Positions 40,182-51,103 of a stretch of DNA of 64,000 nt are shown here, piece by piece. A program made the position numbers and the translations under genes. The notes below the pieces were generated by a model that was not told where the DNA came from, ran no database searches, and was given only the letters and a program-made list of their open reading frames with translations. The stretch lies in contig JBLDXI010000011.1 in the NCBI GenBank assembly GCA_047495785.1, positions 310,001 through 374,000 on the forward strand, read 5' to 3'. Numbering within the stretch: the first letter of the stretch is position 1; the number at the start of each line of letters is the position of its first letter. The stretch comes from Lepidodermella squamata. Taxonomy: Eukaryota > Gastrotricha.

Positions 40182-41873
40182 CCATTTTCAATTTTCAATA
40201 TGTAAATGAATAATAGATTGATATTTTGATGGTTAATTTGGGTAAATTCCATTCCCAAATCAGTAAGCAGCTAACGAGTTAACGGAAAAATAAATACATG
40301 GTTAGATAAATATTCAAATTGTAGATAAGTATCAGAAAGCTATCAGCTCATCCAATGGCCTCAGTTGGGGTTGACCTTTGAGCAATTTTCCACATTTTCC
40401 GGAAGCCTTCCCGGAGGCACGCAAAGTTACAGCCGAAATTTTAGGGTACGCGTTTATTTTGGTTATTCACGCGAGAAACCCATGTTCATTGGAAAGAGAA
40501 TTGTCGGAAGTTCGGTTTGGTATAAAAACCGCGGCGTTCTATAGTACGTCTCTTTCAAGCTGAATGTTTAAAGTTTAAAGTTAGGGCCGAGTTCGAATGG
40601 CTCAATGATCTCGCGGGCGGGCCACCTGTCATAGGCCAGTAATTACCCAGGTACGAAGTTTCTGAAGTCGAACAATCGAAAATTGAATCCGCAACAGGAG
40701 TCGATTGCAACCGTATTCACCTTCCAAAATCTGAAGCAGAGACCGGAACAATTATTTTAATGGCAGGTCGGGCAGAGGCTCCAGCAGCCACGGGATGTTG
40801 CAATTTTCGAAGTCGTGGAATCGAGAAAGTAAATCGTATTTTGCATTTCGCCACTCCGAATCAATGCCCGAGGAAGAAATTCCAAAACTTCACAATTCAG
40901 CCCGAACTACGCACAGAACCTGCCTTCAGGTTTCGTTGCTTTTTCGTTGTTGATTCCGTTCATTTTTCGTTGAGACCTTCGAAGATGTTTGAAAGAAGCC
41001 CATGCGCTAGAAGCCAAGCCTATAAAGATGATAATTCAATATTGACGCCGAGTGTGCATGGCCTATATCTTATATGATACCACAGATTTATGACAGGTAC
41101 TTTTTCGCACACCAAAAATAATTCTGCCACTACGCTTTTTGCCGCTGCCTGCTTGGGTTTTATTATGAAGCGTAGTTTTTTCTTATTATTTTATGTGTAT
41201 GGGATCATTAGTAGGGATATTATCAAACTTTTGCGTTGATGGTCACATGAGCCATGAATTGATGTTTTACGCCGCTTGAATGAACTTATCAGTATTGTTG
41301 GGTAGTATAATGACAATGCCTTTAGTGGCAGTGCTGCTTATTGGAACCAATGAATCCACAAGATCGCTATGGGCTCGACTATAATTTGTTGGACGACGTG
41401 ATTGGTTAGATTTTCCAGCATCTTAGCGTGTTATTTCTTGAACAGAAAGAAAATCCTGAATTTCACGGGTTCGATTCGCGGTGGCCGAGCATCATTTTTT
41501 CTGAGATTTTTTCAAGAGATAACCAATCACATTTTGTCGACGCCTGCCTGCCTCAAGAAGGTGAGCCGCGGCGCTGTAGGCAAAAAATAAAATTCAAAAC
41601 GACACTGAACTCCAGTTCGCACTTATTGGACGCAAGGAAGGATATTTAAGCACGGTAGCTTCAGCTGTTCGTCCACGTTACAACGTTGTGCCCAAGGTCG
41701 GCGTCATAAATGTAATAGCATGCCAGCTCATCTATTTTATTTTATTCATCTATTCATCAATTCTCGACCTAAGATTGCTGCAAATATGTACGTCAGTGTC
41801 TTTTAATACAGCTAGATGTTTTATTTGTTTTATTGGTTCGTAAATCTGCCGAACATTCCGGTGCCTTGTTGGT
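40182..41873. other. Intergenic with relics
   Basis: About 40780-41152 is an inverted, diverged copy of 42671-43003 (see the inverted repeat and the gene at 42752). A plus-strand frame at 40760-41077 in this segment (GIEKVNRILHF against AFEQVNRVLFR) is probably a relic of that gene. Nothing else is supported. Confidence 0.4.
41107..41152 (+). repeat. Inverted repeat arm (pairs with 42671-42716)
   Basis: The reverse complement of 42671-42716 over 46 bases with one mismatch, containing AATAATTCTGCCACTACGC. Weaker similarity continues outward on both sides, so the arms are the best-preserved part of a larger inverted duplication around the CC-motif gene. Confidence 0.85.
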
Positions 41874-42361
41874 TTAAACACTGCAAACCTCAAAGCCAGA
41901 GGCGCCATAGGCGCTGCCGGTCGATGCGAATGAGACAGTTCCGGGAGACATAGCTAGGCAGCATGCTTGAAAACTTGAAGCGCTGTAACTAGATCCAGGT
42001 TTAAGAGCCTGAAAGCGAGACTCAATAACATGAAAGAAAATGTATCAAGGCAAAAAGCTACCAAGGTGGAAGTAACGCGAGTGAAAGCTTCAAATGGTGA
42101 GGTTAAAGGGAATCGAAAACAATATGCCGCAGGAGTCCCATCATTGTTAGCAGCCCATATTTTGAATGGCCTTGCTTCGGCCATACTCGACACACATGCC
42201 AATACAGGTGGAATGCCGGGAACGACTTCGTATAGGATGCTATCGACTCCTTTTGCAGCATCGCAGCACTCAGCGAACGACGCGAATGTTTTAACCGCGG
42301 CAGAAGATGCCTAAACAAAATACAGCTGGTTAGTACCAGGTTACACGTGCTAATTCTTACC
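41874..42361 (-). CDS. CC-motif protein (family member 3), 5' end decayed
   Basis: Exon 42062-42310 (83 codons) and exon 41874-42008 (45 codons), preceded by the 3' end of another exon at 42361 (donor GTAAGAATT). It encodes AVKTFASFAECCDAAKGVDS, LYEVVPGIPPVLACVSSMAE, FKIWAANNDGTPAAYCFR and FPLTSPFE, then FQACCLAMSPGTVSFA and GSAYGASGFEVCSV. Exon lengths and splice phases match member 1. Upstream, the exon that in member 2 encodes the ECNSVLKVGTT region is barely recognisable and meets an in-frame TGA, so the gene is 5'-truncated or uses another first exon. AATAAA follows within 40 bases on the minus strand. The function is unknown. Confidence 0.5.
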
Positions 42362-42670
42362 GTGGTTCCACCGTGGTACAGAATTGTTGATGGTCGTCAC
42401 CGCGTGGCAGGCAGGCAGGCGTAGAGAAAATCGTGGCAAAAATTGACAAAGTTTATATATCAGCCATATGCCTAACCACCGGCGGTGGCATCGAGCAAAT
42501 GTTTATTACTTAACTTCAAGAGGCATCACAACTATATACTGCTCCAATACCCAACAGCAAGGTGCCATTGTTCAAGCTGCTGGAAACAGCAATAGGCGCG
42601 CTGATATTCAAGCTAATGATCGCATAAATATGACTGACTACACGATGTGCCGTCTCTCAATAATAGCAAC

Positions 42671-42716
42671 ACACTTGGCAGGCAGCGGCAAAAAGCGTAG
42701 TGGCAGAATTATTTTT
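42671..42716 (-). repeat. Inverted repeat arm (pairs with 41107-41152)
   Basis: See the arm at 41107-41152; one mismatch in 46 bases. Confidence 0.85.
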
Positions 42717-42751
42717 AGTGTGCAAAAAAGCCCTGTCCTGGATCCGTGGTA

Positions 42752-43003
42752 TCATTCAGAGCAGTCGGAATCGGCCTCTATATTGAACATATAGCTTGAC
42801 AGGCTTGGCACTACCTGCGGATGGGCTTCTTTCACAACCGCAACTTCGGCCACCTTAATGACTAATGAATCGCATCGACAGTAGTTGGCAATAATACCTA
42901 AAAGACAAGCCCCATGAGTAATACCGGCTGAACTAACCGCATTTGCAATTCCTGCTCGAAACAATACACGATTTACTTGCTCGAATGCTCGACTGGTAGC
43001 CAT
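42752..43003 (-). CDS. Hypothetical small protein (MATSRAFEQ)
   Basis: An 83-residue single frame from ATG 43003: MATSRAFEQVNRVLFRAG, SAGITHGACLLGIIANYCRC, VIKVAEVAVVKEAHPQVVPS. It has three clustered cysteines (GAC, YCRC) and no clear signal peptide. A diverged inverted copy of the DNA lies at about 40790-41060, where the VNRILHF segment is still visible but the rest is scrambled. The family is not recognised. Coding status is uncertain. Confidence 0.3.
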   Translation of the reverse strand: MATSRAFEQVNRVLFRAGIANAVSSAGITHGACLLGIIANYCRCDSLVIKVAEVAVVKEAHPQVVPSLSSYMFNIEADSDCSE

Positions 43004-44430
43004 TTTTGGAACATGTTTTCGACTTCGAAAACATCCCGAGGAGGGGCTGCGGGGGCTTCTGCCCCGAATTGCAGGCCAGCCATGCAAATCATTTGAAAAA
43101 TTTGTTGACATCAGTCGACGCTTCAGATTTCGGAAGGTACATACGGTTGCGATCTACACCCAATAATGCCTGCAACGGCTTCAATGTTTTAACGGCGAAA
43201 CACTATAAAGCAGAGCAATTTGTTGAATATTGTTGAATAATAATATGAAAGACAAGATTAAATAATGCTATGCTATGCTATGAATGATTGATTTTGGCAG
43301 TTTTTCCAAGGGCGTGATGAAATATGGGTGCGTTTCTAAACTCGTGTTTCTGATTTTTTGTTTCATAAAATCGAAAAAAACATGACATTTCTTTAAAGCC
43401 GGTGTGTTTTACACATGTTAAGAGGCGCGCGAGTTTAGTTTATTTTGCTTAAAAACAACAAGAATAAAATAAAATTCAACAGAATAAAGAAACGCACCCA
43501 ATTTTATCCCCCACAATTGCTACTGCGAAGGTGAAATATGCCTGTAAACAACTAGAAGCGAAAAGATGCGCGTAGATTGTTGATGTCTGGTTATGAGAAA
43601 ACTATGCAGATTCCAGGTTACCAGCAATTGGAGGAATAATATTATCTGAGCATGTTTTCCTGTTCGAAATAGTAACTGACAGCGGACGTAAATTGGATCT
43701 AAACACTGAAACTATGTTTCAGCCGATGCATTATAGTCCGGATATGCAGAATCGAAGTCCAAGCTATTTATAATAAGGGGTCGCAAGGGTGAAGTGGAAA
43801 ACTTAAAACCTCCGAAAAAACCACAGGGGGCCTTTTGGTCATAAGATTAGGCCCAAAAATATCCCAAATATCCCAAAAATATCCCCTAGGTCGAGGATCC
43901 TACTTAGCGCATTGACATAAGCGCTGAAATTTACGAAACCTTGTCCGGTTCTACCCTCCAATTGCGCTATTTATTTTGCGGCCTGACTGAAACTAAAGGG
44001 GCTGGAATTGAGCTTTTCGTTATAAATCATTCGAATTTTTCTACATCACATCGACCCGGAGTGGCTTGCTTCGTCCTCTTAATATTTCACATTTACACTT
44101 TTACATTCAACATTCATGGTCTCCTTAATTTTTAACACACAGAAAAAACAAACAAGAGACACTGGTTTCTGTATTTTTGCTGGTTGAATCTTTCACGTTG
44201 AAAAAAGCATTTCTGTTATGATTCATTCGAACTGTTACTTCTTTCACTTCAACCCAGAGTAGCTTGGGTTGAATATTGGGGTCATCCTCATAATAGTTCT
44301 GTTTTTTCTTTACATTCATAGTGTCCCTAGGATGATAAAAAGCCGGATAGCGCACATGATAAGTCACTGTTTCTGTATGAAAAACTGTTTGCACCCGTAA
44401 ATGCAGAAGAAGGATACCCGACGCTCCACG
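43004..44430. other. Intergenic with duplicated upstream segment
   Basis: Segments 43285-43324 and 43501-43715 match the region upstream of protein D (33240-33500), interrupted by the element at 43325-43500. The remainder holds no supported gene; about 44330-44430 is homologous to the upstream region of the other PPxY genes. Confidence 0.6.
43325..43500. mobile_element. 176-bp MITE with 13-bp terminal inverted repeats
   Basis: Begins TGGGTGCGTTTCT and ends AGAAACGCACCCA, perfect reverse complements. The element is AT-rich without coding capacity. It interrupts a segment that is continuous at 33240-33440, which shows it is an insertion. The target duplication is unclear. Confidence 0.7.
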
Positions 44431-44486
44431 GTCTTGCGATATGGCGATAATTCATTGATATGATTAACATCGCGTGGGTATAAAAG
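44431..44486 (+). promoter_or_regulatory. Conserved promoter block of a PPxY membrane gene
   Basis: GTCTTGCGATATGGCG, then ATAATTCATTGATATG, then TATAAAAG at 44479-44486. The GATA-type core is altered here (CGATATGG instead of CGATAAGG), while the CATTGATATGATTAACATCG part is the same as before the 34.7 kb gene. Confidence 0.7.
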
Positions 44487-44554
44487 ACTGCGGTGTCTGC
44501 TCGCAAAGTAAACTCACAACATCACAATATTCTTGTTTCTCACACGTTGATAAC

Positions 44555-45760
44555 ATGATGGACGAATACGTAACACCCTTGTGGCCACCCGAGTACGTTG
44601 AGCCGTCAGCTAAGCACTCGGAAGCACCGCCAAGCTATTCCTTGTCTGTAACTTCAAGCCCAAGGCCGCAACAAGTGACTCCACACTATCGCCAGCCTAA
44701 TCTTGTTTCTTCAAATGCAACCACCAGAGCGAGGCGAACAAGGTCTGAAAATCCTGTTCCGGAAGGTTCGGAACTTGTTGTCTTTCCGAAAACGCCAGCA
44801 GTTTGGGTGTTCAAAGCTCTGGGCTTGCTAGCATCTCTCGCTCAGGTCGGCCTAATTTTCGCCTATTCCTTCGACTGGTTCATCGGTTCAGATCGCTTGA
44901 CAATATGCGACAAGAAAGTTAACCCATCGGTTCCGTTCAATTACGTCTTCTGTGTTCAGCAATGCTACACTGACAACATTCTGCTGGTCGCGCCGATCAA
45001 TGGCTACATCATTCAATTAGCATTCTCAATCTACCTGCTACCATTATGGGTTACAAAGTCAAAAACGCTGTTCTCCTGGCTGAAAGCGTTGTACTGGATT
45101 AACGCAATTGCAATGATGACGGGTTACATTACTTACGGCGCTCAATTGGCGTATTCGGCCGATAGCCCGTTTTCCATTTTGCAAACGATGAATTTCGTTT
45201 TCCCGCCTATTGCGTTTTTGTCAACCTTTCTTCTGGGCTGTCTTCAAAATTCGAAATATCTCGTGAATCCGGAGCAAAATGACGGCGATAAGCTGCCAGT
45301 GTATCGCGACGGAATTTCACGAAACTTCGGCCGCGCCATCAAACACTCTGCCTTTTTCGTGGCTCTACTGGTCATGCTGTTCATTTTAAACCGCGTGTTT
45401 TTCTACGATGTGTACAAATACGATTCCGATATCATTCGAGGCTTTCTGAAGGCCGGGAATCCTAGCGAAGCTCGATTAGAGATAGTGCAAAAAGTGTCGT
45501 TCCTACCCAGCATTCTTCTGCCGATTTTGGCTCTTTTCTTGATCTTCATCACCCATGCCATGCTCATATCGGAGCACTATAAATCGTTTTCTGAAGCTAG
45601 GCAGCATTACGCGATCATGGTTGTTTCAGCTTTGCTAGTTGTCGGCGCAGCTATTCTGGCTTGGGTTTTTTCTCATCTGTCATTCTATTATATCGAACCG
45701 ATTTTATGCACAGGTTTAGCTCTTCTTTTTATTGCTGATCTAGTTCTGCATCGCTTTTGA
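44555..45760 (+). CDS. PPxY-pair multipass membrane protein (member 5)
   Basis: A single exon of 401 residues from the first ATG after the TATA box (MMDEYVTPLWPPEYVEPS; the second Met matches member 3). PPEY and PPSY motifs in the N-terminal tail. Membrane segments follow as in member 4: LGLLASLAQVGLIFAYSFDW, QLAFSIYLLPLWV, WINAIAMMTGYITYG, FVFPPIAFLSTFLLGCLQNS, FFVALLVMLFILNRVFFYDV, LPSILLPILALFLIF, VVSALLVVGAAILAWVF and IEPILCTGLALLFIADLVLH. The conserved DCL/DCM cysteine of the first luminal loop is Arg here (SDRLTICD). The KLPVYRDGISRNFG loop is present. AATAAA at 45786-45791. It converges on the receptor C pseudogene. Confidence 0.8.
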   Translation: MMDEYVTPLWPPEYVEPSAKHSEAPPSYSLSVTSSPRPQQVTPHYRQPNLVSSNATTRARRTRSENPVPEGSELVVFPKTPAVWVFKALGLLASLAQVGLIFAYSFDWFIGSDRLTICDKKVNPSVPFNYVFCVQQCYTDNILLVAPINGYIIQLAFSIYLLPLWVTKSKTLFSWLKALYWINAIAMMTGYITYGAQLAYSADSPFSILQTMNFVFPPIAFLSTFLLGCLQNSKYLVNPEQNDGDKLPVYRDGISRNFGRAIKHSAFFVALLVMLFILNRVFFYDVYKYDSDIIRGFLKAGNPSEARLEIVQKVSFLPSILLPILALFLIFITHAMLISEHYKSFSEARQHYAIMVVSALLVVGAAILAWVFSHLSFYYIEPILCTGLALLFIADLVLHRF

Positions 45761-45872
45761 GTTGAATATTCATTGTGCTTATGTAAATAAATAATTGATC
45801 GATAAGTTGATGGTTTATTAGGCTACAGTCTATCCTATTCACTAGTTCGTAGAAAATTCAGCAACACAAGAG

Positions 45873-48800
45873 TTAAAGTGCGACGAGGCAAACATATAGA
45901 TGAACAGCTGTTGAGTAATCAATCGCAAGCAGAAAAGCAATCATGTCAAAGGCTCTGATAATTCTCATGTTAGCAGCAATGCCCCCGACTACCTTCAAAG
46001 ATCGAAAACGGCGTGAATTTGCTAAGAAACAGGCAAGCATTTCGTAAAAGGTAATCATAGCAGTCAGTCCAGTCTGTAGCAGCATGTAATTCACCATTCA
46101 CCATCAAAACAGCTTGAGACGTTTTAGGAATCCCAGCCAGAATTTGAGACTGGGCTACAATAATTGATAAAAGAGCCGTGACGCAGAATACCGGTCGATC
46201 TGGCATTTCCGGGTCAAGAGCGAGCGAGCCTAGGATTGTAGCCATCGTAATTGCACAAGGCATCATCAAATTGATGACGAAATGGCTGTTTTTTCGCTTG
46301 AAATGCAGCCTGACGCGTGCGAAACTCGCTGAGCCAGTGCTTATTAGTAGGGCCGCGTCGTTCCAAACGAGGCTTCAGCTTTAACTCCATCCCACATGTC
46401 ACTTTCGAGTTTCCTCAAACCTGATATAAAAACACCGCCAAAACTCGAAAAATCCCCCGGTTGCTCAATTACGAAGGTCAAATCGCACATTTCAACGTCA
46501 AAGGGAAATGCTCGGAGGTCAAGGTCACAGTCGGTTCGGAATGTCCCGAGTCGGCTCCAGTGGAAGTAAAGCGTGCAATATGGCCGCGTCGGTATGTACA
46601 CAATTTCTAGTTTATCAGAGAACTTGTTTTTTCGAAGGAACATTTCGTTAGACGAATTTGCGCTGAGAACCTGCGGCTTCCAGAACCGGGAAGATTCCCT
46701 CGGCGATAGAAGTTCCTTCATTTCGATAGAAGGAGCTGTAACTGAGCTGTGACAACTCGTAACAACCCATTTTAAGTGCAACGTAGCGATTAGAGTCAAT
46801 TGTCTTGTTTTCGCGTCAATGGCAACTAGCCGATCGATATCGAATCGCAGGTAGATCTTTGTGTAACTTTCCGGAGCTTTGTTTTGCGGAGAGAGTTGCG
46901 GGCACGTTAGCAGGTCTTCAACTGTAAGAACTGGATACATGTTTCCATCGATGATTTTCGGGATCGGGAAACCTGTTTCAGCATCGAACCCCAGCTCTTC
47001 AGCCACTTGAATATTCGCGACTGGTTTCGTAGTTTTGAATATCCCGCTAATATAAGCTCGGATAGTTGTCCAGTTTGCTGGAGCCAACCTTGTCGGTGAT
47101 GATGGATTCGATGTGATTCGCTGTCCCGTGGAGTTTGAAGCAGTTGTCGAAATAATCGTTTGGCTTACAGTCAGTGGCAAAGTACTACCTAAACTTGCCG
47201 CAAGAGTTGAGAAGCTAGTCGTGATAACAGAACTTGAAGAAATTGTTGATCCTGAGCAAGGGAACAAAAAAAACGAACATAAGCATACTTCTGAAAACGA
47301 AAATGAACCTGGAAAGGTTGTGGTAGAACTTGGGCTTGAATTCGAGTAACTTGATGTTAGAATGGCTGACGTAGATTCACCCGTGGCTAATGTCGAAGGG
47401 TCGACTGAAGTCGAACTGGCAGAAATTGTAGTAGTAGTAGTAGATGAGCTTGGAACTGAATTAAATGAAGTGGTCGCGGATTGGCTTTCGGTCGATGGCG
47501 TGGGATCGCTTGAAGTGGAGGTTTGAAAAGAGGTACTGATTATCATTGTAGTTGTTGTTGAGGACGGGCTTGAATCCGGCGTAGAAGAAGCAGTCGTAGA
47601 TTGGCTTATTACGGACGTTGTTGGGTTGATAAAAGTAGAAGGCCAAAAGGTTGAAGTCGAATCCAAACTGCTAGTTGTAGCTTCTGTTGAGGAGCTACTC
47701 GAAGTTGGTATTGAGCTTGGGTTTGGACTGGGTGAAGTTAAACTACTTGTTGTTTGGCTCGTTGTCGCAGGAGAAGTTGAACTTGTTGTAATTGTCGATG
47801 TTACTGAAGAGCTTGAGCTCGATGTTGAAGTTTCTGATGCTGGGGTTGTTGGCGGCGATGAAGATAGGAACCAGACGTGGAATCTAGTGATTCTTACGTC
47901 CACATTGTAATTATCAGCTGTCATCAATCTGAACACATTAGCGTTATTTCTCATGAACCCAGACAGATTGAACGCGGCGACGTTAGACAGGACGATGGTT
48001 GGGTCAATGCCAGCCGGAGATGCCAACGCGACCTAATTCAAAGCAGCATTTTACTATTGAGTTACTTTTTTGCATAGGTTATAGATTGGAACCTCTTCCA
48101 GAATCGAAAAGCGCTCATATTTTGGTTACTTCTTACTGAAGCCTCACTAGATCCGCGTTTGACGCTCAATCTAAATTAATATGCTAACTTCAAAAGTTAA
48201 CCTTGGATTTTGGATTACTTTGGCCTAATCATATTGATAAGTTCGTCTCCGGCACTGTCCCCCGATGGGCTTTTATTCTGACCAATAGTCGAATTCCCTC
48301 AGGGCTCGAAGCCTAACCACAGGGGGAACCCTTATGTTTTCTTTCCTGGCCCCAGCGGAAACTTGAGTGATGTAAGGGGGGACCCTTACCGATATTCCCC
48401 TTTCGGTAAAATTCCCATCTTCTACACTGAAGTTCTTACTGTGACAATATCATCCAGAGATTGAATGACCATGATGAAACTCGATGAGCCGGATGAATTG
48501 AAAAGTGGCGCACTGCCGACAGCAGACGCGTTGCCCGGTAGCAGGACATACGCGAAAGGTGTTGTGGGGTGGTAAGTGGCGTAGGTTTCGCCATCTAGCC
48601 CCAACTTCTGCCAGATCATCAGGCCAACCGGCTGCGCGTATTGAACTGGCTTGTTCACTAAAATAGCAAAGAAGGAAACACAATTGTAAAACCTTGGATG
48701 ATATAAGGCAAATTCAGAATCAGATGCAAAAAAATATTAACAATCCCACTGATCAAAATTATAGAGGAAGATCTCAAATTCGATGTATCCACATCCCACA

Positions 48801-49599
48801 TCTACTATTTTAGCGGGTTGCATTTCTAAGATCAATCTAGCTACTATAGCCCAGCATTTCCCAAACCGTATCCTATGGGGCACCCGTGTACTATGCCAAC
48901 TTTCCTGTGTCCTGTGGGCCTGAAAATGACAAAATATTAATAAGTGCGATCTACGCTATCCACACTAAAGGTCATTTTTGAACTTTGTTCTGACTCTAAT
49001 TCGGAAAATGGTCAACAAGGTATCCTTCGAGCCATTCTAATAGGAGTTGGGATCTAGCCTAATGGTATCTGAACTAAGTAATCCAAGCTCCAGGCAAATG
49101 TTAACTTGTTGTAATGGTATTTGTCATTAGAACGCCAAACCAGCCATAACTGCCATTTGTTAGATAGTTTGCCTGCACGTGTACCTCGGCTCGCCACGAA
49201 GGTTGCGTTACATTTAAGCGCTGTTGAAACAAACAAACTTTGCTTCAATTTCAAACTCTTTCAAACTACTTGCTTACAGTTGTAGATCTGACAGACCCTA
49301 TCGTACTCTCGTTCAGACTAGCGCCTGCCAGCTGAATGTAGCTACCCTTGTCCCGAGCCGCAGTTCCGAATGTGAAATTGCTCGACGGAACGGTAAAGTT
49401 CGTTCTATCGATTGAAAAATCTGGCGCGAATGTCGCGTTAGCCATCAAGTACGGCAGCGGTAGAATGCTCGTCGAAGGCTCAGGCATTTGCGCAAAAACA
49501 TCTGAGAAGATCTTACGCGATTAGTCTAAAGATAACAAAAATCAAAATCGAACCTGAGCAGCAAAGTAGAAATGTGCACCAAACTAAGAACAGCGCCAT
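45873..49599 (-). pseudogene. Fused Cys-loop receptor with vWA-type ectodomain, frameshifted (receptor C)
   Basis: Exons 49554-49599, 49278-49501, 49106-49220, 48440-48657 and 45873-48032. The signal peptide is MALFLVWCTFLLCCSDVFAQ. The ectodomain is closest to that of protein D (MPEPSTSILPLPYL, GSYGWFGVL, GETYATYHP, RFHVWFL), with the same exon lengths (46, 115 and 218 bases for exons 1, 3 and 4) and phases. A Ser/Thr linker follows, then a channel starting FPIPKIIDGNMYP with FWKPQVLSANSS and Cys-loop CDLDLRAFPFDVEMC. Two lesions break it: a frame change at about 46340-46350 before M1, and a 7-base tandem duplication (ATGGTGA on the minus strand) at about 46096-46110 between M2 and M3. M1-M4 remain recognisable across the breaks (LMMPCAITM, FCVTALLSIIVAQSQ, IPKTSQ, LLAIDYSTAVHLYV). 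Confidence 0.8.
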
Positions 49600-51103
49600 A
49601 TCAAACTGAATACCTTAGTATCAAAATCGGTGAACTCTCGCGTTGGCTATTTTCGGTTGATGGGAAAATGCTGCTCTTATTCGTGTTTTCCTCCATAACA
49701 TAATCGAGATCTCTGCAAGTTCGCAAAACATGTTTATATCCCACTATTTAAAAACGACCTCAGAGTGTAAGAATACGTATGGGCAATGAAAGAATGAGAA
49801 TGTACCACACGGTGCGTCCAAAATGGTTCATTTCAAACATTTTGCACTAGACTAGTGCTCGCAAATGGATCCTTTGAACTCTGTAAACTTGAAGTTTGCT
49901 CGCAATATCAAGTACGTGTAACAATTTGATAATTATGCAGCGCAGTTCTTATTTTGAACTTTGAACTTCGTTTTTTGAAAATCATAATTTTCCAATTCAA
50001 CGTAGCACTATTTGCTATTTGTTTGGCGCTGTGTTCTGTATTTTTTAATTTTAGCGTAAAACAATCGATTTGCAGTAAGCGCAGGGGGGCGATCTCTTTT
50101 CCCGGATTATGAATTTTTCTTCAAGTCCGGTCGCCGCGTCGCCTCCTTTATGCTCTAGCACAAAAACTATGATGGATAGAGTGATTCTGGAAATTGCATT
50201 GAACTCAGAATGTACCCCCTTAGGGGTTATCTTGAGTCATCTTGGACATCTTTCTGGATCTCTAACCGTATCTCCTGAAAGCTTCTGATAATGATTTCCG
50301 TATTCTCTGAATGATCTTTTTGAGAAATTTATGTATTCTGTTGGTCTCAGACGATCTTCTTCCTTCATCCTAAGACATGATGTCCTTATATAGTGCTAAC
50401 TTACCCTGCGTGCCTCTCAAATGACTTCGGGTTAATATTATCTCTCAAAAAAATCTTTCCAATACGAAATCAAGAACGGAGAACACGAAATCAATATCAG
50501 AAGCTTCCAGGAGTTAGGCTATTTTCCATACCATTTTATTGAAAACGCGTTTAAGACAATCATTTTCCGCAAAAAAACAACTGTTTGGATCGCCTGCGAC
50601 GTATTTGAATGAACCAATAGGAGACGGATTTGCTATCCGCCTGAAAAGTGGTCACATAATATCAACGCTAACCAAGACTGAGTAAATAGTCGAGAAAGCC
50701 ATTATTTCTCATGATCTATTAATTTGACTTGTATACCCTCCCACTTTAACTATGGGGTAAATACCTACCCGAGCTCCCTCTCTCCTCAACAGTTATAAAG
50801 AAAGTTGAGCGGGGATCATTTTGCCGCGATGGAGACACGAAAAGCTGGGCACTGACTTTTTACCATTCCATAATATCGATTTTTATTCACATGTTTTTGC
50901 TTTCTCCGTGAGTTGACATACCAATGATTTATCGAAAACATTTAGCGATTACAACAATACAGAATTGGGTTGCTGCAATTAAATTCTCGGGGAAATACAA
51001 TCCTAATATTCTATGGATTTGCAAAGTACAGATAAATGACGCCGAGTCATGCTGCCTTTTCGACCGCCTTTTTCATCCCAAAGTCTTTACAATTTTCGGA
51101 AAA
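49600..51103. other. Intergenic, 1.5 kb
   Basis: No supported gene. The upstream side of receptor C resembles weakly the upstream side of protein D. The rest appears unique. Confidence 0.5.

Noticed and set aside
42468-42794. 108-residue plus-strand frame
   Set aside because: It crosses the preserved inverted-repeat arm and the 3' end of the minus-strand gene, with no domain or conservation in the paired segment.
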